Of a stretch of DNA of 6,193 bases, positions 5,571-6,193 are shown piece by piece. The stretch's first letter is position 1; every line of letters starts with the position of its first letter. The translations under genes were made by a program, and so were the position numbers. The DNA is from Thermoleophilia bacterium UBA5186 (GTDB lineage: Bacteria > Actinomycetota > Thermoleophilia > Gaiellales > Gaiellaceae): the NCBI GenBank assembly GCA_002413095.1, contig DHWI01000149.1:11029-17221 (forward strand), given 5' to 3'. Under the pieces are notes generated by a model that was not told the origin of the DNA, did not search any database, and saw nothing but the letters and a program-made list of their open reading frames with translations.

Positions 5571-6193
5571 AGTACTGCATGTTCAGCCCGAAGGGGCGCA
5601 ACCTCGAGCGCGGCTGGCCCGGGCTCGTCGTCGGCGACCGGGTGATCCAGCTCGCCGCTCAGACGCTCCAGACGTTCTTCAGCGGCGGCGGCGAGGCTCG
5701 CCACCACGACTCGTTCCCGCTAGACGAGGTCGACCTCCGTCCGCCCGTGCTGCACCCGCCGGCTGTCCGCGACTTCTACGCCTTCAAGCAGCACGTCGCG
5801 ACGGCGCGCGCGTCCCGCGGGCTCGAGGTGCCCCAGGAGTGGTATGAGATCCCGGTCTTCTACTTCTCGAACCCGGCGGCGATCTACGGCCCCGACGCAG
5901 AGATCCCTTACCCGGACGGGACGAGCGAGCTCGACTACGAGCTGGAGGCGGCCGCGATGATCGGCGCCGATGGGCAGATCGCCGGCTTCACGGTGATGAA
6001 CGACTGGTCGGCGCGTGATCTCCAGCGGCAGGAGATGAAGGTCGGGCTCGGCCCCGCGAAAGGCAAAGACTTTGCGACGAGCTTCGGCCCGTTCCTCGTC
6101 ACTGCGGATGAGCTCGGCGACACGATGCTCGCGCGCGTGAACGGGGAGGAGCGCTCGCGCGGGAAGCTCTCGGACATGCACTTCGGCTGGGAC
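5567..6193 (+). CDS. Fumarylacetoacetate hydrolase family enzyme, 3'-truncated by the window edge
   Basis: This cytoplasmic metal-dependent hydrolase belongs to the FAH superfamily. The likely substrate is fumarylacetoacetate (to fumarate plus acetoacetate), the last step of tyrosine breakdown, but other acylpyruvases of the family look alike. The first 209 residues are visible and the frame runs off the right edge. The ATG at 5567 overlaps the previous stop (ATGA) and no separate RBS is seen. Family landmarks, aligned from memory with mouse FAH, are D69 and H76 in RDFYAFKQHV (metal ligand and catalytic His), E125 and E127 in LDYELEAAAMIG (metal ligands), D146 in MNDWSARDLQ, and K167 in GPAKGKDFATSFGP. 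All key residues up to this point are present. It is shorter at the N-terminus than animal FAH, as is normal for bacterial members. The hppD gene 3.5 kb upstream on the same strand supports a homogentisate-pathway role. Confidence 0.92.
   Translation, partial: MKYCMFSPKGRNLERGWPGLVVGDRVIQLAAQTLQTFFSGGGEARHHDSFPLDEVDLRPPVLHPPAVRDFYAFKQHVATARASRGLEVPQEWYEIPVFYFSNPAAIYGPDAEIPYPDGTSELDYELEAAAMIGADGQIAGFTVMNDWSARDLQRQEMKVGLGPAKGKDFATSFGPFLVTADELGDTMLARVNGEERSRGKLSDMHFGWD

Noticed and set aside
1..6193. CRISPR arrays, tRNA or rRNA genes, insertion sequences, phage attachment sites
   Set aside because: No regularly spaced direct repeats, no tRNA cloverleaf or rRNA-like stretch, no transposase frame and no terminal inverted repeats were seen on either strand.

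Overview
The window is GC-rich DNA from a bacterium, most likely an actinomycete. The reasons are strong G/C bias at third codon positions, GTG starts, TGATG and ATGA stop/start overlaps, and a 4-hydroxyphenylpyruvate dioxygenase that reads like the Streptomyces-type enzyme almost to its last residue. A deep actinobacterial lineage such as Thermoleophilia is possible, but the sequence alone cannot fix the taxon. All convincing genes lie on the + strand, and gene density is high.

Region 1 (1-2091). The C-terminal part of a 14-helix DHA2-type MFS transporter enters from the left edge. Nine bases after its stop comes a complete hppD, the enzyme that makes homogentisate in tyrosine catabolism. 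The two are probably co-transcribed.

Region 2 (2092-3864). This is a small locus for secreted proteins. Two homologous exported proteins of 192 and 207 aa share six cysteines and a C-terminal HHW...GVTE...GD block, but carry opposite net charge (about -10 and +9 after signal-peptide removal). Between them is a 42-aa hydrophobic protein. A G/C-rich hairpin terminator follows the first paralogue. A putative promoter and a 12-bp palindrome precede the second, and a UUCG-loop hairpin follows it. I do not recognise the family of the secreted pair.

Region 3 (3865-6193). This is a tightly coupled operon. It starts with a cation diffusion facilitator (probable zinc exporter) that carries three tandem copies of the C-terminal cytoplasmic domain instead of one. 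Next is a 119-aa protein of unknown function with a CPCGC motif, overlapping by 1 nt. Last is a fumarylacetoacetate hydrolase-family enzyme, overlapping by 4 nt and running off the right edge.

HppD and the FAH-family enzyme are the second and last steps of the homogentisate route, so the window probably sits in a loose tyrosine-catabolism neighbourhood. Homogentisate dioxygenase and maleylacetoacetate isomerase are not in the window. The most unusual parts are the oppositely charged secreted paralogues and the triple-domain CDF transporter.
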